The notes: generated from the letters alone by a model not told the origin. Counted from the stretch's first letter, positions 1-13,365 are shown. The stretch: DNA of 64,000 nucleotides from Hyperoplus lanceolatus (GCA_026929865.2 CM049410.1:15150001-15214000), one strand, 5' to 3'. Program-made: numbers and translations.

Positions 1-95
1 GTGTGTGCCAGGTATACCGTGCAGCTTTTCAGCAGGGTTTGTCTAGGAACATCCGCAGCACACAACTAAAGAACGAAGCCCTGAAAAATCAATCC

Positions 96-97
<2 letters not shown>

Positions 98-139
<42 letters not shown>
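98..139. repeat. (CA)n microsatellite
   Basis: About 42 bases of perfect CA repeat in cacna1a intron 1. Confidence 0.95.
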
Positions 140-140
<1 letters not shown>

Positions 141-1444
141 CACAATCTCTGGCTCTCTCTATATTTTTCTCTCTCTCTTCACGTATCCGAATCTGAATTC
201 CCAAAATAGCTTGGCTTCACGTCACTCACTACCCTCCCTCCACCATCACCACACAAACACCTACACATACTGTACGCGACCGCACACGCATTGTCTAAGA
301 CACATAACTAGCACAAACTAGCCTGCAACTGAAACTGAAGCATTCAACGGAGCTAGAATGCACAGCCAGGAGAAAGGGGGAGGAGCGAAATGCAGAGGGA
401 AAAGAGAGCAAGATAAACAAAAAAAATGTTTTCTTTAAATATAATCTTCTATTCAGTTTTCAAACAGTAAACACTGATGAAGACATATAGGCCTATATGC
501 ATACAGCTGTTGCCATCATGTCAATGAGCAAATTGTGCCATCATAATAATTGCCTGTCAGGTTCCTGTAGAAGTCATTTTCAAGCAATGCAAGAGGACAT
601 AACGACGGTAATGGACTTTGACTTAATAGCATTTGAAAATAGCATGAGTTTGTGTGTGCAGGGTCCTATGTATGAATATTTCTATTGTGATTCATGGCCT
701 CGTTGCTACACAGCACAGCAGCATGTTTCCATATTGATTTTGTATCCATTTCTCAATTGCCATATATGTTACAAGGGCACCCATCTGCAATATATCAAAG
801 AACAGCTATAGCACAGTACATTTGTCCGATTTTAGAGCATCAATTTACAATCTGAGAACTGTGTAGCTTGTCATTTTCTTCTGCTGTGAGTTGTTCCTCC
901 CCAGCATTGCATTGCACTTCCAGGCGCTTAAGATATTTACATTTTAATTATTTGGCAACATGTTAGCCATAAAACCTATGATAAGCCAATATAATGTCAG
1001 TGCTCTGTGGATGTTATACGGTCTAAAGAGACTTCCCTGCTTGCCAGTGATCAACAATAAAAACTGCATATTAAAGAAATGTACATACCTGCCTCCTTTT
1101 AATGACTGTAAGTTTCTAATGTAATTAATTTCAAAGATGTATTAAAACCTGTTAGAAACTACAAATCTTATTTTGGCCAAAAAAAGAAAGAAATTCCCAA
1201 TTGTGTTCTCCAAAGTAAACTAAGTATACAGATAGTACATTAATTGAAATCCTGTATGCAGACGGGTTATAATATTTAGTAAAAGGAAATATTGTACTCA
1301 AACAGTTTTATATTGTGATGTGAATGGTCTGAAGGGTAAGAGCATATTTTTCTTATTACTTTCACTGGAGTTTTAAAGAAATGTGAAGAAAATATCAATA
1401 GGAAGAAATAGAATAACAGGCCAAAACAGAAGGAAACAGAAACA

Positions 1445-1490
1445 GAGAGAGAGAGAGAGAAGGAGAAAGAGAGAGAGAGAGAGAGAGAGG
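1445..1490. repeat. (GA)n microsatellite, interrupted
   Basis: Purine-only GA repeat with a short AAGGAGAAAG interruption. Confidence 0.85.
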
Positions 1491-1594
1491 GATATTTAGA
1501 TGTAGATTCCTCCTCACTACCTTGAACGACCTCAGTGTTCCTCCGCCTCTATGTAGGAACAATGTGGGAGGACAGACCGATATATTTCAGTTCA

Positions 1595-1690
1595 GACACA
1601 CACACACACGCACGCACGCACGCACGCGCACATACACACTCACACACACACACACACGCACAAGCACACACAAGACACATACAAACACCC
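1595..1690. repeat. (CA)n/(CGCA)n imperfect microsatellite
   Basis: Imperfect CA tract with embedded ACGC repeats. Confidence 0.85.
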
Positions 1691-2083
1691 ACACCCAGAC
1701 CATCACAACGTAAAGATATGTCAGGAGGATAGATGTTGCTATTGAAGCAGAAAGTGGGAATTGTATGTGCTTGGTTTGAAGAAGAAGTTATGCTTTTAAA
1801 TGAATGAAAGTTAACACTAGAAAAATACATACATAATGAAGACCATCTTACATGTACAAACTGTATTTTGGAGAAGAACAAAAAGTTGACACTTTCTTAT
1901 AACCTCAATTTTGTCTTTAACAATATGCATGAAGTGTGTGCATATGTTTGGTATGTGTATGTGTGTGTGCGTGCATGCATGCAAGCGCCAGTGCCAAATC
2001 TGCCCGTAGGGACTCAGATCAATTCGCAAATTTATTACCAGACAGTCAAAGACATGAGGTAGGCAGATTGAGCCCAGAGGGCG

Positions 2084-2245
<162 letters not shown>

Positions 2246-2654
2246 TCCCTTTTTATTGCCAACAACAATTATGGGCAAAGTAAACTAAACAAGACGTGTA
2301 GCTGTCAGGATGTTGTGCAAAATATCCCCAACACTTCCTTTACATTCTAGCTTCAATGAAGTGGAAGTGGACAATTACAGAGGCAGGACAAGATGCAGTG
2401 GAGGAATGTGAGTGGAAGAGCCGTGTCTGGGAAGACAGAGAAATATAGAGAGAATGATGGATGGGGTTTAAGTGAAAGAGAAAAAGCCCAGGTAGTGAAA
2501 CGTTAGCAGAGATGACAAAACTTCACCTCCTATCAGTCAAAGAGAGGCTAAATAAAGGGAGAGGAGGGGTGTGCTTGTGTTTTGGAAGAATGTGTTTTTG
2601 AGTGTGTTTTTGAATTGGTTGTTAAAAGAAAACATGTGTTCAGTCATATTATTA

Positions 2655-2681
2655 ACACAATCGCTGACTCCACTTTTAAGA
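2655..2681. mobile_element. Remnant end of the fold-back TTAA element family
   Basis: The phrase TCGCTGACTCCACTTTTAAG matches the right terminus of the fold-back family seen at 15371-15714 and elsewhere. Only the end is present, so this could be a deeply decayed copy. Confidence 0.4.
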
Positions 2682-3398
2682 TAAGGGGCTAGATGTGTAG
2701 CTGTAGGTTAAGTGTCTAAGGAATCTAAGTTAATGCAGTGTCTTTCTAAGTGACAAAAACAAGTTCATGTGTGTCCTGGCTGCAGTGTAGCGTGGGCCAA
2801 CCCTTAGTGTTTTGTCTCTCTACCACTTTGGGTTAAATGATTTATATGCAGAGAGGCAGTTTGATTCTCTCTCTCTCACTCTCTCACTCTCTCTCTCTCT
2901 CCATTGTTCCTCATTAGTCTAGCTCTCTCTATAATGTCTCTGTCTCACTCCCTGCTTTCTCTACGTCTGTCACTCAATAGTCCATCTCTCTCTGTTCTGT
3001 CTCTCTCCTTCAGCTGCATAAAAGTAAAAGAGCAAGAACTGATTGTTGTTACCTCATCTCTTTTCTCTCTTTCATTGTTCTCTTTCCTTTTTTCCTCCTC
3101 CAAGAAATCTTGCCTTAACACCACTGAGCACATTATTACAGACACAGAAAACAGGCCTTCACTTACTGCATTTAACATCTGTACCTTAGCAAATATCTAA
3201 AAAAAATAACACAAATAAAACACTTTTTCCCTTCCTTTCACATTGTGGCAACATAAAAATACAAGTAACACACACACACACAGGCTGCACAATTCTGCAC
3301 GATTCTCACTTTAATGTGAATCACAGTTTTTCTCTTCCAAGAATTGATATCATGACTTTCTCATAAGTCTTTTTTTTTACAAACACATTTACTGACAC

Positions 3399-3591
3399 GG
3401 GGCGCCCTTAGCTCAGTTGGTAGGGCGTCCCCCCCATGGGCTTCGACCAGCAGCGGACCCGGGTTCGATTCCAGCCCGCGGTCGTTCTCTGCATGTCACT
3501 CCCCTCTCTGCCCCATTTCAACTCTGTCTCTACACTGTCAATAAAGCATAAAAATGCAAAAAAAAATCTAAAGAAATCTAAAAAACTCCTA
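3399..3591 (+). mobile_element. tRNA-derived SINE with target-site duplication
   Basis: The 5' head is tRNA-like with an A-box (TTAGCTCAGTTGGTAGGGCG) and a B-box (GGGTTCGATTCC), but it does not fold as a real tRNA. It is followed by an unrelated pyrimidine-rich body and an A-rich tail ending in short AATCTAAA repeats. A 10-bp direct duplication TTACTGACAC flanks it at 3389-3398 and 3592-3601, as expected for target-primed insertion. It lies antisense to cacna1a within intron 1. Confidence 0.88.
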
Positions 3592-4269
3592 TTACTGACA
3601 CTTATCAACATAGAATGTAAAGTAACAGCTTTAGAACACATATACAACCTAGCACCCAGTCCGTTTAGATAACTAACCAGTATATTTTAAGCTTCTTGGT
3701 TAAGAACAGACATCTTGGGGCTTCAAGGAAGAATGCTGGCACGTGACAACATCTATTGAGTTGTCTGTGTGAATGATACATTACTAGTTTGTTTTGTTTT
3801 ACATTGCATAGCTAATTGTTATTTGTACAGTAGCTGGGATTGTTTTGAAGGACAGAAGTGAACATTCAGCGGGACTTCAATGCATAGGGGAATATGAGCA
3901 AGAGAACGGTCATCATTTAGAAATGAGATTGCCAAGATATATGAATCGAGATCACAATTGTCTTACGATTAAAAATGCGCAGCCCACATACAAAATAGGC
4001 AGCATAAGGATGACAAATGAAATCAACGAATATGCACACATGACTAAACACAAAAATCATGTGCATGCAACGCACACACACACACACACACACTAAAAGA
4101 AAATCGGGTGATGTTAAGTCTGTGTATAGTTATCAGCTGACAGTTGCAAGCTGGAGAAAGGCCAATAAATAATTTAGATTCTGCAGTGAATGTAGATCAC
4201 TGACTCTCCATATCCACCCAAAAGCACCCAGGTCCCTCTCTCCCCCTCTCTCTTCCTTGGTATGTCCCA

Positions 4270-4272
<3 letters not shown>

Positions 4273-4339
<67 letters not shown>

Positions 4340-4350
4340 CTCTGTCTCTC
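4273..4350. repeat. (CT)n microsatellite
   Basis: About 78 bases of nearly pure CT repeat, only 26 bases from the following TG tract. Confidence 0.95.
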
Positions 4351-4373
4351 TTAATCACCTCTATATACCCTAG

Positions 4374-4376
<3 letters not shown>

Positions 4377-4461
<85 letters not shown>
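4377..4461. repeat. (TG)n microsatellite
   Basis: About 85 bases of perfect TG repeat. Confidence 0.96.
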
Positions 4462-4462
<1 letters not shown>

Positions 4463-5122
4463 TGGACCCAGCTCACGTGGTCAAACAGGAGGTGAGAGAC
4501 CTGACAATTCTCCATAGGGGGGCCTGCTGGTACACAGAAATATATGCGCGTGTGTGTGCTGCTGATTCAGATACAGTCACAAACCTAAAATATGTTATAG
4601 AGTTGGTCCTCTTTGCAGTCTGTTGACACGATCAGGGAATGACACGTACATACGACTACATCACACCAATGTGCATTTGTCAGCAACTGTTCAGTGAAAC
4701 AGCTGAGCACAGAGATAGAAAACTGGACCGTCTTAAAAAGTCATTCGATCTCTTATTGATTCTGGGTCATTATAAGATAAGATACAGAACTACCGGTAGG
4801 TGATTTGGGAGCTATTACTAACTCACAAGCACACACACGACAGTAGTACATGAATACAAATCTCACAAACTAGCTAAATGGCAGCGCCTCATAGATTTGG
4901 CTCGATTAACACTGAAAACGTGGTCTTCTGCAGAGTATTTCCCCTTTTACACTATCATTTTGAAAGGGTCATTAATTAAGAAAACAAATGACTTGTATTA
5001 TGTTTCATATTGGGTTCATTGTTGCTATAGATAGCGAAAACATTTATTGACTTCCTCTCCTTTTACAACAGCAGGGGAAAAAAACACATAAGCGTACACT
5101 GATGACGCAGGCAGCACCATAT

Positions 5123-5123
<1 letters not shown>

Positions 5124-5208
<85 letters not shown>
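5124..5208. repeat. (TG)n microsatellite
   Basis: About 85 bases of perfect TG repeat followed by a short GA run. Confidence 0.96.
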
Positions 5209-5209
<1 letters not shown>

Positions 5210-7009
5210 AGAGAGAGAGTACTATATGTGTGTGGAGGTGAATATGTGTGCAGGTGTGTTTGTTTATGTTTGCGTGTTTATAAACATGCTCGCGGGTGCT
5301 AAAATGAGTGTCCTGACGGGGTACATACTATGATCTTAGCTGACACTTAATAGAATGCACTGGACCACATTTGGTACATTCACACAATGTATGAAACCTG
5401 ATATGCATTTGAAGGGTCAAAGGTCAGTAGGACTGCAATGTGGTTTTCGTTTCTACAGTCCCTATGGGATGAACCATTTAGTTTCAATTTCCCCCCAGTA
5501 TGGAACATCTTATTTATGAGCATGGTCAAATGAGATTCATGGTATACACTGAAATAGTGTTACTGAGTCCAAATAGACAAATTCATAATACTGTACGTTG
5601 GTATGTACGTAATCTTAGCAGGTGATTAAGTATATGATCAACGATCTGATGGAAAACATACTGTGATTAGAAGGCTATTCCAAAGCATACAGTTTAGCAT
5701 TTAGCATGATTGTATTTGACTCAACTCAGATGTACACTTGGAGATTTAAGCTTAGCTCCAAGGTGTGTTTTAAGTGAAGCGTTGCTGACTGGGTGTTGCT
5801 TTAAAGTTATACTCCATAAGATTTGTTTACTGTATAGTCAACTATCTGTTAGGTTCCTATCTGTGAAATAGTGATTTAAAACAATGGTGATTGAGCATAT
5901 GACCGACTGATGAAAGTGCCTGTATTTGCTGCTTTGCCAAGTTATACTACAGGAGGGGTGACCTCGTATTTGCAGCTCTACAGCGCCAAAGGACTAGTGT
6001 GGGTACATTAAGGAAAAAAAAATCAGAGGAGCAAGTTATTTCTTTTTCCTTTTTTTTGCATTTGAGGAAATAGTCGAAACATATAAAAGGTAGACCAGTT
6101 GAGAATAAAGTTGTCAGAATGGGGTCAACTTCTCAAGTCCATCTGATCAACTTAAGAGAGACATACTGACTGAGGTTTGAAGGTGAGTTTTTGAAGTGGT
6201 GCCTTATTTATTAGCTAAAAGCTGTGTCATATCAATAAGGTTAAGCTTATTCTCTGCATTTTTGTAGAAATGCAAATCTGCCTTCCCCCGTGCTTTTTTG
6301 TTGGAAAGAAGTGAAAAACAAAACTATAAATTGATTGTGACCATCGCGAAAAAAAAAGATTTTTAAAGTTTCAGTAAAGAAAATAACTTTTCATAGGTTT
6401 TAAACACATTAAACACATAGAGAGAAACATTTCTAAACATGTAATTAGGTTGGTATCATTTCTGTAAATGTAAAGTACATGAGATTGGATTGTAGACAAA
6501 AACGTTTCTCTGTGTGCCTAAAGCTGAGTATGTTTACCTTTCTCAGTGAGAAGGATTAACGCTGCTATCAACTCTGGGCACTATTTGTCTACCGAACGTT
6601 TCTAAAATGAAAATGACTCCGTAACGTGCCTGACTTCTTCATTGCTAATTCCAAACAAGCAAGCAAATATATGTCTATACTATACTCACTGTATCTAAAT
6701 GCAGCGAATAGTTATTTATATGGTAGCCTACTCCCATGGGTCCAGAGTCAGCTCACAACTAAATAAAGCCGTAGGTCATAATTCTGCTGAATAGTGAATC
6801 CACTGAGACTTGTAGATGTGGTGAATCAAAAAAGCTATTTCAATCTCCATTCAGTGAAACATCAGTCAGTTCAATCCTACAAATCAACTGGCAAATCATC
6901 ACCTAGTAACATGGTGACACAGAAACTGGGATAGGGTTGCTACTGCAGAACTGTGTTGTGAGAAGTTTTTTGGAAAAGGATTGAGGTTCAAATGCAGTGC
7001 TCACAATTC

Positions 7010-7560
7010 AGTAGGGCTGTGCTTAAATACTGATACAGCAATATATTGTGATATTTATTTTCGTGATCATCTGTATCATATCGTCAGCTTCAGTATCAAT
7101 AGTTTAGAGAAATATTATTTCGGTTTTTAAAAAGGTTGTGAACTAAAACCTCTGCTCATGTAGATAGCACAGTACATACTCGAATTGCAGGATTTTGAAT
7201 TTGACTAAAGGTTAACGATTAATTAACAATATTACTTGATTTGATGTTTAAGACCGCCCAGATCTTACACAGCAACTTGTATTGTTTTGTTTCTCTTTAT
7301 CAGTTGTTATATATTTGATGTATTTGCATTGTATATGTATTGTTGTTTTTGCTTTGCAATTGTTTGACTCGACATCATTGCAAATGAGGGTCACCCCTCA
7401 ATTGATCTCTCGAGTATAAATAAAGGTTAAATGAAAAATGAAGTGAATGTATTTCAGCTCTGGTTTTACATTTTCATTGAACTATGTGGAATATTGCAAT
7501 ATATCGCAACATGCATTGTATCGCAAGGTATCGTGATATATCATATTTGTTAGCCATATG
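7010..7560. mobile_element. Decayed hAT-like non-autonomous element
   Basis: The sequence opens with GGGCTGTGCTTAAATACTGA and ends in several ATATCGCAA/TATCGTGATA phrases. This layout resembles common fish hAT-type MITEs whose ends read as GGGCTGGGCGATAT. No clean terminal repeat or target duplication survives, so both limits are approximate. Confidence 0.4.
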
Positions 7561-9436
7561 TCGCAATGTCATAATGTAAATGTATTCCCCAGAGAAGGGG
7601 GGATAACATGCTGTAGGTCCATCCAACAATTTATTGCAATCCAATGAACTCCAACAACCACAAAGCACAGCCTCAGAAATGACCAATAAATTAAATCAAC
7701 ACACTGACACAAACTCAACAAGTATCCAACATTGTAAGCTTGTCAAAGGTATGAGTCATTGCAGTGCTTAAATCAGCTTATGCTAACTTGTTTTTTTAAT
7801 GTTATTCTATCAAACATTACTATGTTACTTTTGGGATTGTATACCAGGAAGACAACGCAAATATCCGGGATATGGCAGACCTTTATAGATTAGACAAACC
7901 TCATTATTGAATCAAGAACAACTGTTATTAGCAAATGTATGTCCCAGCATTACACAATGCAGCACATATGATACTAATCCTGCTTATGTTTACAATGATA
8001 GTAACCTACAGTTCCATTAATTGCATTATTATCATTATTTACACTAGTGCTTTTCCTTATGTGATATGTCACCATGTCAACACGTCTGTTGAAAAAAACG
8101 GGCTATTGCAATTTGCCATTCAAAACATGTTTCCGATTGCTTTGAATGCCGGATGCCCTGGATCAAATCGAGACGGTATGTAACTGGCATTTTTCTTTCC
8201 AGTATAGTTATTCTTACTCCATTTTGTTATTAGCATTAATGTTATTATAGCATAATAGCAAATTGTTTCAACTATTCTTTTAGTTTCTATTTCTTTTTCA
8301 TCTCAGACATCAGTTAAGTTTCCATGTACTGTATTGTAACCATAAGTATAATAACAAGTTGTCAGCATTATTGTTAAAATGGAAAGCCTAATTATGATGT
8401 ATCCCGACAAAAATGTCCAAAATGGCATCCTCATTTTAAAAACATTTAGTTTACAAGTAAGATGATATGCACCATTTGAAAACATGTCCTAATGACTGGT
8501 TTCATTTATAACAAATGTGCTGCTTAATGAAAAGTCAACATGGGAATTTGAAAGCTTTAGAATTACCAAATTACTCTACGGTAATATCTAATAACATCAG
8601 ATTTTTTTCCTGCACTCACTTTCTCTCTCTCTCTCTTTCCCACACACACTAACTCACACTGTCTGTCACTTAGAAAGTGAGTAGACATGATTCAGAACCA
8701 CTCCAAGTAGCTCCTGCATTTCACTGGAGCAGCCCAATTAGTGTGTGGAGTTATGTCACGGCTCAAGCATCAGCACGGATCAATACAATCATTACTCCAA
8801 TTTCCCCTCTTGTCATTAACACTAGCACAGAAAACTTTCTTCCACACAGACATAATAAAATACTGGAAATCACTTGGCATTTCTCACCCAGAATGCAATA
8901 GCCTATGAACTGCTTTCACAAAAGATGGAAATGCACGGGGGAAGTACTGGAAGTGTAGCACTGTCACACTTGTTGTATACACACATAAACACACGTACAC
9001 ACACACACACATACACACACACAGTTTGAAAATGGTGGCACATTTATTCAGTGACACCTGCATCTTGTCTGATTAAGGGGAGACTCAAAATGGGAGGTGG
9101 GGGGTGGGGAGGGGTAGTTAAAAGGCTAAACTATGCTCACACTAACATACCTGCTCTATCTCCCTCTCTCTCTCTCTACCACACACATCATATCTAGAAA
9201 GACACCTGCATCGTGCTGATATGGGAGCTGAGTGTGGTCACTGGAAGGACATAATCTCACACACACACACACACACACAAATACCTGCTTATGTTCATCT
9301 CTCCCACACCTTTCCCCCCTCCCCTCCCCTCTCTGCTAGGTGCTGGGCCTGAATTGCACATGCTGACATCAGCAACCAGCAGCGCCCCCTAGACACCCCT
9401 TCCCCCCAACCACTACTACCACCACTACCAACACCA

Positions 9437-9552
<116 letters not shown>

Positions 9553-9996
9553 TCCACAAGAAAAATGTATATAAAGCACCTTCAATGTGTCCACTGTGAC
9601 GTGAAATTACTCACAAATGTCATTGATGATGATCAACAGCCTCATAAATAGGGGGGCGCTGGTACACGCTCTCCCTCTTCTTAATTAACTATAAATTACA
9701 TATCCAGCATTCCCCCAGTCACCTCCAGTGGCCAGCTACCTCACATGGGCTGGCACTGATGTATGTATGGATCTGCTTGTACCACTTTTTGTCATTAGGA
9801 CTATATACTTAAAGGACTATTAGGACATTAGGACTATATACTTAAACCCATAGAATGGTGGGGATGTGACCAATTCAACAAGATATAGGGCTTCTTCTTT
9901 TTCTGAAAATGAGGCCTACCTCAACCTCGGGCAGCAAGGTCTACAGTATAGTAGCAACAGCTTTTTACTCACTGTACCAATACCAGTTGGTCAAAT

Positions 9997-10006
9997 AAAA
10001 GGATAT
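9997..10006 (-). other. U12-type (AT-AC) 5' splice site of cacna1a intron 1
   Basis: Read on the minus strand, the exon ends TGGCC and the intron begins ATATCCTTTT, an exact match to the minor-spliceosome 5' splice-site consensus. No GT donor occurs at the boundary expected from other Cav2 genes. AT-AC introns are established in voltage-gated sodium and calcium channel genes. The matching branch point and AC acceptor would lie outside the window. Confidence 0.9.
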
Positions 10007-10323
10007 GGCCATTCGGTGATCTTTTTGGCGTATTTTCGGACGAAGTTATCCTCACTGAAAATGAATAGTGAGCGGTTGACGGTGAAGCAGTTCTGACGCA
10101 CGGGGATGGGGTTATAGAGGGCCATGGTCCGGGCTCTCTGCGCCATTGACTGCTTGTACACCCGCTGGCCCCCGGGTCCTCCAGGTGGACCGTGTCCGTG
10201 TCCATGGCCGTGGCCGTGTCCGTGGGGCCCTCCTTGCCTGCTCCCGCCGCGGCCGCCGGGGCCCCCTCCGCCGGGCCCCCCGCCGCCGTACCTGGCCGGT
10301 GCCTCATTTTCGAAGCGCGCCAT
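10007..10323 (-). CDS. cacna1a: Cacna1a-like calcium channel alpha-1 subunit, coding exon 1 (partial gene)
   Basis: First coding exon of a Cav2 (P/Q-type) voltage-gated calcium channel pore subunit, a plasma-membrane protein of presynaptic terminals. The exon encodes 105 codons plus two bases. It starts [16 protein letters not shown], passes a Gly-rich stretch and a (His-Gly)6 run at residues 34-45, then the block [20 protein letters not shown] (56-75) and ends in KKITEW, just before helix IS1. YKQSMAQRA and KKITEW fit Cav2.1 better than Cav2.2, which has YKQSIAQRA and KRITEW. The ATG at 10323 is the first in-frame ATG. The exon stops after the first two bases of a Pro codon at an AT-AC donor; reading on without splicing meets a stop 15 bases later. 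All other exons lie left of the window. Family identity is firm; the 1A paralog call rests on these residues and on the 19p13-type neighbours. Confidence 0.93.
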
Positions 10324-11582
10324 TCTGTGGACGCCGAAAGCCAATCTTCACGAAGCAACAGCGGAGAAGGAGACCAATGCTCAGCTGTGCGGCCACACAA
10401 CATTACATCCCATCTGGATCAGAACGTTTCCTATGCACAAACGGGGTTGACTTAAAAAAAAAAAGACTAGTGCTGAAATAGCTGCACCAGGCGAGCAGTT
10501 TTAGGCTAGATGCTGGTTTTTAGCAGCAGACGCGGACGCCCATGTATAACGTCTCTTCTCTGTGCGTCTCTGCCAAAGGGCCAATTTGTGGGTGTGAGAA
10601 CATTAAATGTGCGGTCTTTCGGCTGACTGGTTTGCACCGTAGGGTATAGTGCCGAGGGGGGGTGTCTCTCAGTCGTAGTCGGTTCTTATTATGTCCGTAT
10701 GAAGCAGCTTATTTCGCCCCCAACATGGAATCATGGGGAGACTGGCGCGAGTTAACAACGTGAATGTTGCATGCTCTCCGTGGTTCATGCCTGTATCAGA
10801 TCAGCGCACCACAGCCTCCTTGCACCTTGTGTGGACGATTTATGTCTTCACTCTCATGGCAGCAAGTAATGACAATGTAAACGCCTCGTATATCAAACAG
10901 GCCGCAATACATTAGATTGTCGAAAATAAATCTCACCACCTATGCCCGTCAAAGGCGTTCCACTTGATTTTTTGGAAACGCTCGCGTTGCCGACGACTTA
11001 AAAAGACATTGGAAAAAAAGCTACTATTATTTATTTATTTTTTGAAACATCCGCAATGTTTGGCACAGTGTGTGGCAATAATGTGGATCTCCTCTCTCGC
11101 CACCTTACAGTTCTTTCACCACCAGTGCGCTCTGACAAGCCTCGAGAACAGGAAAATTGTGACATTCGTTAGCAATTAGCGCATCTTATTTCAGAGTGCA
11201 GACTCCAGAGTAGAAAAGGAGGAAGAGAAAAAAATACCGTTTTCCTTTGAAATGTCAGTGTCATTGTTGTCGACAGAGCCGTAGATTAAATGATTTGTTT
11301 TCCTCCAATTCAGTAGAATCCTCGTATCGTTGCAAGCATCATCTTATCTCCGTCACCTGCATGCGCGCGGCCATCCACAAGCTGATCAGAGAGACACACA
11401 CACGGACGGCGTCGTCAAAGGCAAGGGTATGACGGCCGCTTCTCTGCCGTCTTACACCTTCTCATGGTCTTGCTTTCTAGCCGTTCAAGATGCAGCAGCA
11501 GTGCCGAGAAAGTCCCTCACCTTCCCCGCCCCGAAAAAAGTCTATCTTTGTCCGCACTGATAAGCCCAAATGTCCTGGCAGC

Positions 11583-11619
<37 letters not shown>

Positions 11620-11700
11620 GAGTAGCCTAGGGTAGAGCGCTCCTCCTCACGGCCGTATCTCTCTTTCTCTCCCTCTCTTTCTCTCCATCCAGCGGCCCCC
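10324..11700 (-). promoter_or_regulatory. Probable cacna1a 5' UTR and promoter region
   Basis: The sequence upstream of the cacna1a ATG is locally GC- and CpG-rich (10190-10330, 10500-10680, 11360-11440, 11690-11730), as expected for a neuronal channel promoter. An upstream ATG at 10403 opens a frame that overlaps the main start out of frame. The transcription start cannot be placed from sequence; the right limit is a guess based on the end of the CpG-rich patches and a CT tract at 11587-11617. Confidence 0.4.
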
Positions 11701-13316
11701 CGGGGGAGGAGGAGAGGGACAGACGGACGCAGGGATATAGATGGATAGCTGAATGGATGGAGACACAAATGAAATACGGGCTATATTTATCTGAAATTGA
11801 AAAACGGATCCTGTCAATAAATAAAAAATAAAATAAAAAATCGCATCGCGCACCAAATCGCTGTGTAGCAGTTGTGTGTGTGGACTATAATGTTAGCCTG
11901 AAGGGTTCTGCAGCAGCAGCACATGACGCACGCAGCTTGTCTAACTTCCAGACGCACACAGGAACCTTCTATTGCCTGTTAAATGATTAAGGTGCTCACT
12001 CAGTTAGACTGGACCTGTCACGTCGTCCATCTAATTTAAAATAATGCGTAAATAGCCTGTTGGCCCGGGCACATATAGCCGACATTGGCAACGGTGTGAC
12101 TTTATCTGTCATTTCCTTATAATTGTGTATTTCACTAAGACTTACTAAGTACGCTTGCCAGATTGTGTGTGTGGTGAGTTGTGGAGAGGCGGCGGGGTGT
12201 TGGCATCATGCAGCTCAGGCAAAGATGCAGAGCTGCATCCCAAGCTGACAATGACTGCGCGCGCACGGGCGCATGAGGAGAGTAAAATGCACGTCAAAGT
12301 GCGAGCGCGCACGACTAGGCTATGTGTTTGTTAGGGAAGGTGGATGGGGGGGAGGCTATTTTTAGCAACAGACATTTGGAAATTAATGGACGAAGAGAGA
12401 GAGAGAGAGCGCTCTCCTCCCTCCCTCTCCGAAACTGAGTCGAGGATCCTCTCCTCTCATCTCCTCGCGGCTTTTCTCATAGCTCAGCCAAAACACTGAC
12501 GGTGCCTGTTCAGGTGCGACCATATGCTTTGCGCTAGAGCCCAAGCAGCATAGCAAACATTTCCCAATGACATAACACAGAGAAAACAAGGGCAACGGTC
12601 GCAACATGCCGATGGTGAAGTGAAGAACTGCAATGTTTATTTAACGATGACATGTCCAGACAGTATAGCCTAATTCTAGATGCGAGATTCCAAACTTGTC
12701 ATTTTGAAGGCAACAGATTTAACGGGTATGCTTTCAGCGAAACACATTTGAAACTGCAATCCTTAAATGGGGCTGCCACCTTAGTCTAAATACCAATTGT
12801 AATTCCAAATTGTACAGGATGCTTGTAGTATAATGTATCTGGTTATGGAGAGAGGAGAAAGATGGCTGAGATAGAGCGCGTGCTCACATAAGCTATTCAA
12901 TAAATGACACATAGCCCATACCGTAGGCCTACTGGTGCAACATTTAGCCCCGATGAAGAGGAGATGGTCGGCTGGTACTAGCCCACAACCTCACAGGACA
13001 ACATTCTATTAATCTATTAAACGACCTAATTGATTGACTCCAGAAATACTATAGCCTCTGTGAATGGGAAATGATCAGATTTAAGGGTGACCGGGAGAAT
13101 TAGCCTCCCGAAGAGATGGAATCTGGAGAGAAACCTTGCACGTGCGAAATAATGGCGAATCGATACAAGCACGACCTTAAACACCTATCCGGTATGTCAA
13201 GGGGATCGTTTTGCTCTGTGTGTCCACTTAAGCGAGGTTTCCGGTCGCGAGAGCTGGACTGACCCTTCCACTAGCGCATGCAATAATACAAATCAATAAC
13301 ACAAATATTACATTAT

Positions 13317-13365
<49 letters not shown>

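Noticed and set aside
497-811. 104-codon ORF
   Set aside because: No recognisable domain, lies in cacna1a intron 1, and open frames of this size are expected by chance.
3399-3480. Possible tRNA gene
   Set aside because: The tRNA-like head lacks a cloverleaf and is followed by a SINE body with A-tail and target duplication.
9969-10403. 144-codon minus-strand ORF as a separate gene
   Set aside because: Out-of-frame shadow of cacna1a exon 1; kept only as a possible upstream ORF.
10124-10450. Pro-rich ORF on the plus strand
   Set aside because: Antisense of the Gly-rich cacna1a exon 1.
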